Source: Siphonodentalium dalli | Lineage: Eukaryota > Mollusca > Scaphopoda > Gadilida > Siphonodentaliidae | Length of the DNA stretch: 64,000 nt | Direction: 5' to 3' | Assembly: GCA_032622095.1 (NCBI GenBank) | Contig: CP136061.1 | Location: forward strand, 44,895,797 to 44,959,796 | Shown here: one piece after another, positions 47,136-59,300 of the stretch | Layout of the letters: each line of letters starts with the position of its first letter | Numbering within the stretch: the stretch's first letter is position 1 | Position numbers and translations under genes: made by a program | Notes under the pieces: generated by a model | What the model saw: only the letters and a program-made list of their open reading frames with translations | Database searches by the model: none | Told to the model about the DNA's origin: nothing

Positions 47136-47541
47136 CAGCACTTGGCCGAGTGGATAGCGTACTGGTCTCTCATGCTAAAGGTCCGGGGATCGATTCCCGG
47201 TCAGGTATTCTGACAAAAATCCAAACCTGGTCAGATTACCACGTTGTATGTACTGAGAAGTCTCATTCGTGATCACACAATATATATCCGAATACAAAAC
47301 TGACTTCCCTTCACGTCGACATCATGTCCAGGTATGTTGTCGTGAGTGCGATACGCTGTCGGATCGGGAGCCGACATAAAATGGCTGACCCGTGTACATG
47401 GGTGACTATGTGCACGTTAAAGAACCCGGCTGTAGATTAGAGTAGCCCACCAAAGCACTGACCACAGTCGAGACCTGGACCCTGTCTGTAATACCCGAAA
47501 GGGGAGTTGACAGGTAATTCTAGATAGATAGATAGATAGAT
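47136..47541 (+). mobile_element. tRNA-headed SINE
   Basis: A tRNA-like head has box A (TTGGCCGAGTGGATAGCG, near 47142) and box B (GGGATCGATTCCCGG, near 47185), the internal RNA polymerase III promoter. A body of about 300 bp follows, including TGACTATGTGCACGTTAAAG and ACCCGAAAGGGGAGTTGACA, and the element ends in a GATA tandem (TAGATAGATAGATAGA). The central block resembles conserved domains shared among invertebrate SINEs; I cannot name the domain with confidence. It is inserted forward, between OTUD5 and SEC13. Confidence 0.85.
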
Positions 47542-47695
47542 TGGCAATAACTTTTTACATAAAAAAATCATATCGGACAGCTATATGTACACATAATGGC
47601 ATACCGGTATTCTCAAAATAAGTATCCCTATTATTGCGATCCTCGACGGACATTTACAACACAGTCGTAACATCAACGCAATGCGTTTGTTGATT

Positions 47696-48182
47696 TTATA
47701 GCGCGTTGAAGGTATATTGAGACCGCGTTGACGTTGTCAGGTCAGGTACACATAAAAAACGAGCTACATAGCTCGCTTTGTCTATCATAACCAGATTGAG
47801 CTACATTTTTAATGTGATTTACGCACCTCTATCGATTACGGCCATACCACGAAAATTGCGCTTTTTAAATTGTCTTTCATTAATTGTGTACCGCTATCAC
47901 GTCGTCTACAAAGAAGTAATAAACTCAATGACGGCTTTTATACCTTTTGAGCGATTCAAAATTAATCTGTTTTAGATAATTTACCAAACAGAAAGGGTAA
48001 GAAAGAATCATAAAAATCTGTTGATCCCAGATGAAAGTCATGGCCGTAATCGATAGAGGTGTGTAAATCATTAAAAATATAGCTCAATCAGGCTATGATA
48101 GACAAAACAAGCCCGTTTTGGATGTGTATCTGACCTGATAACGTCAACGCGGTCTCAATATACCTTCAACACGCTATAAACG
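47696..48182. mobile_element. Non-coding element with ~150-bp inverted termini
   Basis: The left arm runs TTTATAGCGCGTTGAAGGTA through GACCGCGTTGACGTTGTCAG to CTATCGATTACGGCCAT, and the right arm is its inverse ending in CACGCTATAAA. The unique centre is about 190 bp. Internal frames have no homology signal. Confidence 0.8.
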
Positions 48183-48439
48183 GAACGGAAAATAATTGTG
48201 AAATTACGGGACACTCGGGGCATATCTATCGGTACCTCATATCTATAGAAAATTAAAAAGACATCATGAACCAGGGACGCCAAAAACAACAAAGGGCAAG
48301 GGTGGCAAACCAGTCAGGAGGGCACAAATCGCCAATTGAAGATAACTCATTGGACAATGACAATTCACCATGTATACACAACTTTATTAACATTCCGCCA
48401 TAGTAATTCCATTACACTCACCAGCACTTATTATATCCC

Positions 48440-49625
48440 CACTTTCCAAGAAAATGGGGGGTATACTGGATTGACTGCGTCCGTCCGTCCTTCACGCTTT
48501 CTCCGTCCGTTTGTCCATCCGTCCGACCTCATAACTCGAACAACTATGAACCGATTTCAATAATTTTTTGTATGCAATCTCCTTAGGACGGTCTCTCCGC
48601 ATGATGCTAATTGCGGTTCGGTCCGACTTTTTGTTTTCAAGTTACGCCTCTTTTTCGACTTATTTCGACTTAGAAAATTCTGTCCGACTTAATAACTTTA
48701 ACAAATATGAACCGATTTCAATAATTTTTGGTATACACGCTTCTCACAATATCCTCTCTACATGATGTGGCTAGGGATTGGCTCAGCCTGTTTTTCGTAA
48801 TATTACACCTCATTTTCGACTTATTTTGACTTAGAAAATTCTGTCTGACTTAAAGGGGTACTGTACGCCATTTTCATTAAATTTCCGGTGACAACAACGA
48901 TCTAATATCGATAATATATAGAAACATAAGTAATTTGAGTCGAAGATGTATTCTGTAAACGCTCAGGTTAATAGGCTATCTTAAAATTTAATAATTTAAA
49001 AGTTAATAATTTGATATAAATTGAATTTATGACTGGAGCCATAAAATGGCGTCAATTAAATTACGAATTTGCGTAATCAAATAAAGTAAATGAGGGATAC
49101 TGGCTTGTTAAACCGATCGCACACACGATCGCTTAAAATATTATGATGATACGGGGAGAACACTCAAGCCACTCACTGACTAGCGACGATACAATAACTA
49201 AATGATTATATGGGACTAGTATGCCTATAATATAACTTTTATTTGATTCATTTGGTTGAAAACTGTACAAAAATTACTCGACAACGACAATTTGTATTTT
49301 TGCATTCCGGTAAATTTGTCATCCGTAACACTACTTCGTACTCAACAGACTTTCAAATAATGAAAAAAGTGTTACCTTATTCTCAGACTCGGAGACTATA
49401 GAAACCAACAACAACATTTGGCGTACAGTACCCCTTTAATAACTTTAACAAATATGAACCGATTTGAATAATTTTTTCTGTACAAGCTTCTTGTGACACC
49501 ATATCGATATTATTAGTCCGAATTTTTCTTTAAAGTTAAAAATCTTTTTGGTTGAGTTTACGGATAATGCGGGTTGAATTTGCCACGGTGGGGGTATGCT
49601 AGCACTCGAGTGCACACCTCTTGTT
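48440..49625. repeat. Dispersed 'gtccgtccgtcc' repeat, split by a nested MITE
   Basis: GGGGGGTATACTGG at the left, then GTCCGTCCGTCC runs, and three units with ATGAACCGATTTCAATAATT. The right end has CACGGTGGGGGTATGCTAGC and CACACCTCTTGTTTA. Such repeats are familiar from mollusc genomes. The unit sequence is interrupted exactly at TTAA by the element at 48850-49439. Confidence 0.7.
48850..49439. mobile_element. TTAA-flanked MITE nested in the preceding repeat
   Basis: AAAGGGGTACTGTACGCCA at the left and its inverse at the right, with TTAA on each side. Removing it restores GACTTAATAACTTTAACAAA, which occurs uninterrupted in the neighbouring unit near 48687. No coding capacity. Confidence 0.92.
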
Positions 49626-49649
49626 TATTCTGCATTTTACATTGCCACT

Positions 49650-49780
49650 CAGATGACGTCATATAGGTAAACACAATCAACTCCGACTCAGATTCTGCGT
49701 TTTAAGTATGTCAACTCATATGACGTCGTATGAGGTTTAGCGACGGAGATAGCCGGACAACCAGTAGAGGTATTTCTTTA
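49650..49780 (+). promoter_or_regulatory. Possible SEC13 promoter with CRE-type sites
   Basis: The perfect palindrome TGACGTCA (49654-49661) and a second core, TGACGTCG (49721-49728), lie about 560-640 bp upstream of the first SEC13 exon located, in a small CpG-containing patch ending in a donor-like CAGTAGAG|GTATTT. CREB/ATF6-type factors bind such sites and regulate secretory-pathway genes in other animals. The link here is inference. Confidence 0.3.
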
Positions 49781-50157
49781 TTTTTCGGCTTATTTATTTT
49801 GAGATAGTTATTGGTCCTTGTCATTTTGTTCATGATATGGGGTGCTTTCCGACAGTCTATTGTTGTATTCATCAGGATAAAAATTCTTTAACAAGTACCG
49901 GTAGTTCCCTTAGGTACTGTTCAGATAATATAGTAAGTGGGAAATCATTGAGCAGCAATAAGATTATCATTAAGTTGGTCTATAATTTTGTTTATGTTTT
50001 GTCAATGCATTGTTAATTTTATATAAATATTATTTTACATTTGTGTTGTTTAGTAAAGTTGCATGAATTAAAAATTGAGTATTGGCATCTTTGTAATGGC
50101 GGCTCTATGTGTCTTAATTTTCTACAAACCAAACACCTTTTGAACGAAACAGAAAGG

Positions 50158-50232
50158 TCAGTCCAACGGGTGTTCAGTCCAGTCCAACGGGTGTTCAGTC
50201 CAACGGGTGTTCAGTTTAGAGAGGTTTTACTG
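50158..50232. repeat. pogo/Tigger right-end remnant with 16-bp tandem
   Basis: TCAGTTTAGAGAGGTTTTAC then TG matches the right terminus of the element at 18345-19290. Before it, TCCAACGGGTGTTCAG is repeated three to four times. It lies 58 bp before SEC13 exon 2. Confidence 0.7.
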
Positions 50233-50290
50233 TTGAGCTTCAAGTTCAATGTTACTTGCAATTTTCTTCAGAATTTTTTCACTATTCCAG

Positions 50291-50335
50291 GTATCTGTTA
50301 TAAATACAGTGGATACGGCTCATGAGGATTTAATA
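50291..50335 (+). CDS. SEC13: SEC13 exon 2
   Basis: Acceptor TTTTTTCACTATTCCAG, 45 bases (15 codons, [15 protein letters not shown]), donor GTAAGT. In other animals this segment follows directly after the initiator Met. Confidence 0.9.
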
Positions 50336-53300
50336 GTAAGTGTTTGTTATTATTAATTAAACAAGTATTATCCTTTCATGTAACTGAATAAAGGTCTCTT
50401 TCCAAATACCAATTTTAAGTGGTCATGATCACCAAGATTAGGCCAAAACAAAAAAAGGTTTTGGTTCTCAGGCCCCTCCGCATTGAATAAAAAGGGCCGC
50501 ATTAGGCCTTTTTATTGCAATGCCTGATGTTATGACAAAAAAAACTTCCGAAAAAATTAATTTGAAATTGTTTTTTTTGTTTTGTTTTTTTTTTATAAAT
50601 TTTATAACCATGTCCATAGCAGATATGTGTTGAATATTAGTGTGCATTGTGCTCTAACATGTATGTGTTAAAAGTGACTTGCAGGCTTACAACATAAAGT
50701 AGATGACTACGATTAAGAAAATGATTAGCTGATCCTCATGCTCTTCTTACAATTAGTCATTGTGAACTAACTTACACTAATTGTAACTTTATACAATTGA
50801 AAGGCACAGAACTAAATTCAGGATCACATATTGGAATGGAGAGGTATCAGTTTTTAGACAACAATAACAGTAGTTAATGTCAGGGGGATTATATAATGTT
50901 AGGTAATCCCAGTCATGCACTGGTAGTACAATGTCATTTTTATGTAAGACGAAATGAGTTTATATGCATAACAGTTCCCTCTACATTTCTGGTTATTACT
51001 AGACAGAGGAAGGTATCTTTGTCCATGCTTTACTATGCGCAGAAAAAAATAAAAAATAAAAATAAAACCCTCCCTCCCTCATTGATTTGAAAAAAAAATT
51101 GCCCGAGAACCAAAACACTTTTTTTTTTTGGCCTTAAATTCACATTTTGTCAAATAGAAGTGACTATAGCATAGAAAATTTGCATATACTAGTACATATA
51201 TGTCTGAAACCAAATTCTGATACCGTATGTAACAATATCTATTAATCAATTTCATTCTGGGCAGCATGATCTAACCTCATGGATGATAACAAGATAAAGT
51301 AGATGTAGGTAGGACCAATACACATATGTACCTTTAAAGATGTATTTATTTTGTTATGGACAAATTAATGCACTAATAATTGCTGTCTCTCTAAATGAAT
51401 GAAACTCTGAAATATATAAATAACTAACAAAATAATGTCAATTTAACCCTTTCATGACTGGAGCTTCCAAAATTTTTGCGAAAACCCTGTGTCAATGCAT
51501 TCTCTCATAGGGAGCCTCACATATATGAGAGAATGCATTGGCCAAACAATATTTACATTGATCTTGTAAGCCAGTGCATTCTCTTATATGGGAGGCTCCC
51601 TGTGGGAGACTCACACATAATTAAAAATGCACTGGCACAGGGTATTTAATCAAGTTTAAAGCTGCACAAGCTCAGCTCCCACCATGAAAGGATTAATATT
51701 GGATGTCTGTCATTTTATAATCATGTACTAAAATCTACATGTACATTAAATAAGCAGGAATTTTTTTTTTTTTTGTGAAACAAAAAATGTCTTGAACCAC
51801 AAATGATACTTTTAGATTTGTTCTATTTCAGCATGATGCTCAGCTTGATTACTATGGCGTAAAGCTGGCTACATGCTCATCCGACAAGTCCATTAAAATA
51901 TTTGACACAAAACTCTCACAGCAAACAGCCGATCTCAAAGGGTATGTTCTTTAATATAAAGAGATGATTAATTCTTGAAATTTTATCAGCAATCATCAGT
52001 CATCACAGTCTTCATTATATTGCATTGCTTCACCTCAGGAATCTCTTGGGAACTTACACTCCAGTAGTTCAAATGACGGATGTTTTGTCATATGAAGTGT
52101 CTCCATCCACATGTACAGCACCATAAATGTAGCCATGAGAATTAAATCTTCTGTGTGATGTCACCATACTCTCGTGTGCCAAATAAAAGTACAGGGCGGA
52201 ATAATAGTACAGGGTGGAAAATTCATGAAAATTAAATAAAAGTACAGGGCGGAATAATAGTACAGGGTGGAAAATTCATGAAAATTTAATAAAAGTACAG
52301 GGCGGAAAATTCGAGAAAAATAATAATAGTACAGGGTAAAGTACACGAGTACACCAATGATAACTGATGAAATATTTCCATGATAATCAAAACAACAATA
52401 ATTTATTATCTGTTTAGAGTATTTCCCTTTGATCATACGAGTGCCTTCAAATAGTCACATCTTGCTGCCTCTTGATGTAATTTATAACTGTAATATAGTA
52501 TACTAGGTCAGCAATCACCCATTCATGCTGTCATCTCATAAATTGTGTTACGCTATATAATTATGTTTATGTTTGTATTGTCAAATGCGGTCATCATTGC
52601 GAGATTACAAACATTGAATGGACTATTCCATTGTGGTGCTGGTATCAGGGGGAGAATACATTGGAAGACGGATACTATTCTTATTAATGATATAAAGTTT
52701 CCCCCGTTCAATTGTCGAAGCACCTCTAATTATAGACCCAATCATATAATTTACCTTGAATTTACATTGTAATTGTTAATTGAACGAGAATAGGAACAAT
52801 GGATTCTGTGTGTGTTACAACCATATTTCGCCATCAAGCAAAATTGAATCTTCCTGTGTCTTTCCACATGCTCGAAACAACACATTTTTTATCTCGCTAT
52901 ATCGACTCCGATATTTTTTCAACCACATCAATTCACACTGTCAGGCCATCGTTTTTAAATATACATGCAAATTACAATTGTCATTGTTTCCCTTCGGCAT
53001 TTGTATAAGTCCAACGTCCGGGAAGTTAGGTGTGAGACACCGAGTTCCATTTTCGCCGATCATTTTCAAGTTTCCTAATTTCGTGATATTGCGACTTTGA
53101 CTTTGATAATTTGTAAAAGTCTTTTAAATAGTTTGAATGGGTTTTTAATCAACATAGTTGCTAATAATTGTGACTGTTGTGTAACTATTATCGACTTACA
53201 CTTCCATAAACGATAAGTTTTCTCAAAAATGTACAGTTATTGTTATAGTACAGGGCGGATTTTCCCCAGAATTTAATAAACGTACAGACCCGAATAACAT

Positions 53301-56300
53301 CGTACAGGGCGGATTTTTTCTATGAAATTAATAAACGTACAGGTACGTTTATTTGGCACGCGAGAGTACACATGACATAGCGCTATAATATGACGTCTGC
53401 TGTTTTTATTTGGTTGCAATGGTGACACGCTGCAATTTAAATCTGTTGTCTTATTTTAGTTTATATTCACACTCCAAATAAATAAGCAGGTGCTGGCAGG
53501 TTAGGTTGTTAGGCCTTACGCTATTGTGTTTGGTATTTAATAATCTGCTCAAATATAGTGGATATCAAATTCAATTTTTATTCACATCATAATTGAAGGC
53601 CAATAGATACACAAAGAAAATTGTGTAATAATAATAGAAGTGTTTAATTGTTTGTAACACAATCAACTGAATGACAAATATCGAGCATATAAACTGGAAG
53701 TAACCTCCAAGAAGGTAATACTATTGTGTTATCCATCGTCTCGGTCAGTGTTATCCATCGCCTCGGTCCAGTCGATGGATATAACCTTCTACGCCACGGC
53801 AATTTTCCACTATTTAATGGAGAAGCATATAATAAATACAAGTATCCATAAGCGAATATCCACTTATCTCAGGGTTAATGATAGGCATGTTTTATTTAAT
53901 GTTTTCAATATACAGGCATGAGGGTCCAGTGTGGCAAGTGACATGGGCTCATCCAATGTATGGAAACCTGTTAGCATCATGTGGCTATGATCGGAAGGTG
54001 ATAATATGGAAGGAGACAAGTACAAATTCATGGGGAAAGGTCTATGAATATGCGAACCATGATTCATCAGGTATATATATAGTTTCTATGTATGCACATG
54101 AGAGAGACAACAGCTGCCTGTGATCCAGTTCTCATTTCTTTTTTATACACCCATTTTTTAAAAACTGGATGTTTTATGTTATTGGTCTGTCCATGCGTCT
54201 GTCTGTACATTCGATTTTTTTTTTCTTTCCGGATGATAACTTTATTAAGTCTGAACTGAATGGAATGAAATTTGGTTTGTGTGTTTACTAGCCCAAAATA
54301 CAGGTCAAGTTCATATTTGGGTTCCACCCGATAATTTTCAGTTATGGCCCTTTGTTGTAATTACTACAGGTGTATTTTGCCACGTCCACACGATGCTCTT
54401 GTTATCCAACCCATTTGACACTTTAAAGGTACATAAGGCCTTCGATGTAGGTTCATGTGAAATAATAAATTTTATAAAAGTTGGTAAAATAACTTTCAAC
54501 AAGTACATGTTAAAATAGATAGACTTTGATCTTATTTTCATTATAAATAATGAGATTGTTCATATCAAAACCATTATGGTTATAAAACATTACTGTTAAA
54601 CATATTGGATAAACATCATGGATAAACATTATGGATAAGCATCATGCATAAACATTATGGTTAAACATCAGGGTTACAGTGGCATTACCAATCAATGCCC
54701 AATTAATTCCTGAAGATGCCAAAGTTTAATAAAAATTTATGGTAAACTTGGGGAAAAGGTCAAAGCATTCAAAAGTATTCAGAAAATCTTATTTAGACTA
54801 AAATATTTGAACTTATTACGTGATTTACGATATTTGTTTTATACAAATCACTGTAACAGTTGTGTTTACATAACATTAGCGTCAAAAAGCTAAATTTTTT
54901 TATTGGAGAGCTATCAATTCTTAATATTTAATATAAGAACAGTTCTTCTTGGTGATGTTTTCACAGATTTTTATAATTTTTGCATATTTACCCACTGTGA
55001 AGGCCTTGGGTCTCTTAAATCCCAACGGTTTGAACAACTAGGTTTTCTCTGATCATAATATAGACAGACACGTACTTGCTGAGTTTGGGACATCATAATT
55101 CTTTACCAATTTCTACAGGGTTGCTGCTAAAATCAAAATGGAAAATATTTGAAATAATCACTATTGTAGAATATGAGTTAATGATAAGTAATGAAGTTGT
55201 GAATTTTAAATTCAACATGTATGACATTTTCAGTAGACAACTTGTTCCATACCTTAAAAGTGTATTCTTGTATATCACATGAAACCCCTGTTATATCATT
55301 AAAACAGCCATTAGGCCAAAGAAAAAAATATTTGCAGTTTGGGTTTCCCTACCTACCCTATTTTAAACCCCCTACCCTAAAGTTTTTTTCATGGTTTTCA
55401 AGAAAATCTTCTTCTTTTTTTTCTCAAATAATTTCATAAAACACAAAAACACATCTAAGTATCTCAGAATAGGTTGATTTCTAAGTAAAAGTATTGTGTA
55501 ATATTAAAATTTATACAAAAATAATCATAAGTAGTTTTATGTGAATCTCAATGCAGAGCAAAATACACACATGAAAAGTCACAAAAATATGTCAAAATAA
55601 AAAAAATTAATTAACGAAATAAAATTTCAAGCCTACCTACCGACCCTATTTTGTTTCAGCTGGTAACCCAAACCAGACATTTAATTTTCTTTGGCCTTAC
55701 GTATTTCCTTATCTCTCACTAGTTATGAATAAGCACATGCTTCCCGGGCTGTGCATGCAAATTAGTTACATATCACTTGGCGTCGCGCCAACAGAATGAC
55801 CGCTCGTCATTACATTGATTCAGGCAGATTGATACTATTTCGAAAAGCCGTGCATGACACCAACACCAGACAATGCAAAATGTTTGCTTTGAAGTTTCAT
55901 TAAAGTTAAATTCTTGTCCAACTTCATTGCACTAACGAAAATAGACACAAACACAAAGAGGCAAATTGGGGACTATATTTTCTGTCGCCAGCCCCAGAGC
56001 GCACAATACTGTTGTACACTGTTGTGAAGCATCTCAGCCAACACTGTAAATGTATGCATTGTGCAGCTTCTTTTAAGGTTTTTATTTGTTAAAAAGGCAT
56101 ATTAATATATAAAAGCTCTAGTTTTTTTCATGTGATATACATGTTCTACAACGAGTTATGTTGGGATATAAGATTTTATGAAACTCGTTTGATAAATTTG
56201 ATTCACAACTCATCTTTGACTCCTTGTGAATCAAATTTATCAAAATAGTTTCATAAAATCTTATATCCCAACATAACTCATTGGAGATCCTCTTTATCTT

Positions 56301-59300
56301 CAATGAGTGGAGTTGATGCTTGCTTCCATACTTTAATCAGGATATTTCTTGTATTTTCAGTGAATTCAGTATAATTTGCTCTACACGAGCACGGTTGATG
56401 CTTGCTTCAATATTTTAATCAGGATATTTATTGTATCTTAAGTACATTTGTACACATGAGCACAGGTTGATGCTTGCTTCCATAATTTAATCAGGATATA
56501 TCTTGTATCTTCAGTGAATTCAGTACAGTTTGCTCCACATGAACATGGGTTGATGCTTGCTTCCATAATTTAATCAGGATATATCTTGTATCTTCAGTGA
56601 ATTCAGTACAGTTTGCTCCACATGAACATGGGTTGATGCTTGCTTCCATAATTTAATCAGGATATATCTTGTATCTTCAGTGAATTCAGTACAGTTTGCT
56701 CCACATGAACATGGGTTGATGCTTGCTTCCATAATTTAATCAGGATATATCTTGTATCTTCAGTGAATTCAGTACAGTTTGCTCCACATGAACATGGGTT
56801 GATGCTTGCTTCCATAATTTAATCAGGATATATCTTGTATCTTCAGTGAATTCAGTACAGTTTGCTCCACATGAACATGGGTTGATGCTTGCTTCCATAA
56901 TTTAATCAGGATATATCTTGTATCTTCAGTGAATTCAGTACAGTTTGCTCCACATGAACATGGGTTGATGCTTGCTTCCATAATTTAATCAGGATATATC
57001 TTGTATCTTCAGTGAATTCAGTACAGTTTGCTCCACGTGAACATGGGTTGATGCTTGCTTCCATAATTTAATCAGGATATATCTTGTATCTTCAGTGAAT
57101 TCAGTACAGTTTGCTCCACATGAACATGGGTTGATGCTTGCTTCCATAATTTAATCAGGATATATCTTGTATCTTCAGTGAATTCAGTACAGTTTGCTCC
57201 ACATGAACATGGGTTGATGCTTGCTTCCATAATTTAATCAGGATATATCTTGTATCTTCAGTGAATTCAGTACAGTTTGCTCCACATGAACACGGGTTTA
57301 TGCTTACTTCCATACTTTAATCAGGATATATCTTGTATCTTCAGTGAATTCAGTACAATTTGCTCCACATGAACATGGGTTGATGCTTGCTTGCTGCAGT
57401 TCAGATGGTTCAATCTCAGTCCTCTCAAGCACAGGTAAGATTATTTTGATATGTTTCTACCTACGATAAAAACAAGGAAAATAAAGTGCAACCTTCTTTA
57501 TTCATTGGAGGAAAATGTTCAGATAATAAGTTCAACAAACCTGAACATTTCCTAAGAAAATACTCGTCAATGAGTATTTAGTGAAGAAAGGGTTAACGAT
57601 TTGTTCATATGAGCTTATGATTTATGATTACATTTGAGCTTATGATTTATGATTACATTTGAGCTTATGAGTTATGATTACATTTGAGCATATGAGTTAT
57701 GATTTAATACATTTGAGCTTATGAGTTATGATTACATTTGAGCTTATGAGTTATGATTACGTAACTTGCAAGAAAGGATATCAAAACGTAACCTACACCC
57801 CTCGAAATTATGAAAAATGTCCGCAGCAAATTTATTGCTGTGGCATGTTAGATGTTGCCACAGTGTTTCCCGCAGCTTTGCCATTGCCAATTTCGAAGAC
57901 TGAACCTACACAGAAGTTTCCAACTAAGCTCATTGATATAGTGATGAATAATATGCTTTATTTCTTATAATTTGCGTTGCGATCTTCATGTAAGATGGAC
58001 CTCTTTCTCTTTCATCTATTTGGTAATTTCTATGACTTCAATATGTCTTTCCGAGTCATTTAAAGACATCGTAGAATAATTTCAGATCAATGTTTCATGT
58101 ATACATGGACTTACCAGTGTGCTACTGCTACAACTTCCTCCCCTGTACATTTTAGGCTAAAAGTGCCAGGGGCCTTTATCTGATTCAAGGTAATCAATCA
58201 GAATCTTGCTCAAGCCTTGAAATATTGTGTCTGTCATTTGCAGAATGAGGTCCCCAGAGGGTGAATTTGGTGATGCTAGTCCGCTATGCGGGGTAGCATC
58301 ACTAAATTCACCCTCTGGGGACCTCATTCTGCAAATGACAGACACACTATTTCAAGGCTTGATCTTGCTGAAGCAAAATAAATCCAAATACATTATATTA
58401 ACCTTTTCTATAATAAATACTCATCGATGAGTAGTTATCCCTAAGGAATATGTTCAGATAGTAAGTTCAACAAACGTCCATAGGTCGTTTGTTGAACTTA
58501 TTGTCAGAACATTTCCCTCCAATAAATGGGACTCCTTCTGTACTTTTATTATCTGTCATCTGCTTATTTTTCTTGAACACCCCTCCAGATGACTAATAGA
58601 CCATTCCAATGTATACTTTTATAACTGAATGGAAGAATCCATTTAGTGTTAAGTGTCACAAGAATTTGATTTTGTTGGGTAGAATTTGGCAAACATGTGT
58701 GAAAAATATTTTAATTACGAAGTATATTAATTATAATATTTATTCTTATGTATATTTATAGGTGATGGTACATGGGATTCTAAGAAGATAAACAATGCCC
58801 ACACAGTTAGTACCTATTATAATAATTATTATTCACAAATTGGAAAGTAAAATCATGCTTTTTGCCATATTAACGCTTGATTTTATGTCCATTGTTTCTA
58901 GACATGAATATAGAATATATATACTCAACATTAGTGAGAAAATTTGCTAGAATACATCCTATCAATCTTGTTTTTGTTTAATAAATTACCACTACAACTA
59001 CGATAGTCTATTAACCAACAATTCCAAAGATTAACCCTTTCTATACTAAAAACTCATTGATGAGTAGTTCCCTTAGGAAATGTTCAGATAAGTTCAGCAA
59101 ATGACCAGTCATTTGTTGAACTTATTATCTGAACATTTCCCACCAATCAATATGAATCCTTCTGCTCTTGTATTATCTGTTTTTCTGTTCATCATCTGCT
59201 TTTATTACCTGAACACTGCTCCAAATGAATAATAGACCATTTCAATCAGACCTGTTAACCTAAAAAAATATATTTTCTGGGAGATTGCTCACGATTTTCC

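Noticed and set aside
47136-47215. Functional tRNA gene
   Set aside because: Box A and box B are present, but the sequence continues into a SINE body with a simple-repeat tail and the acceptor stem does not close.
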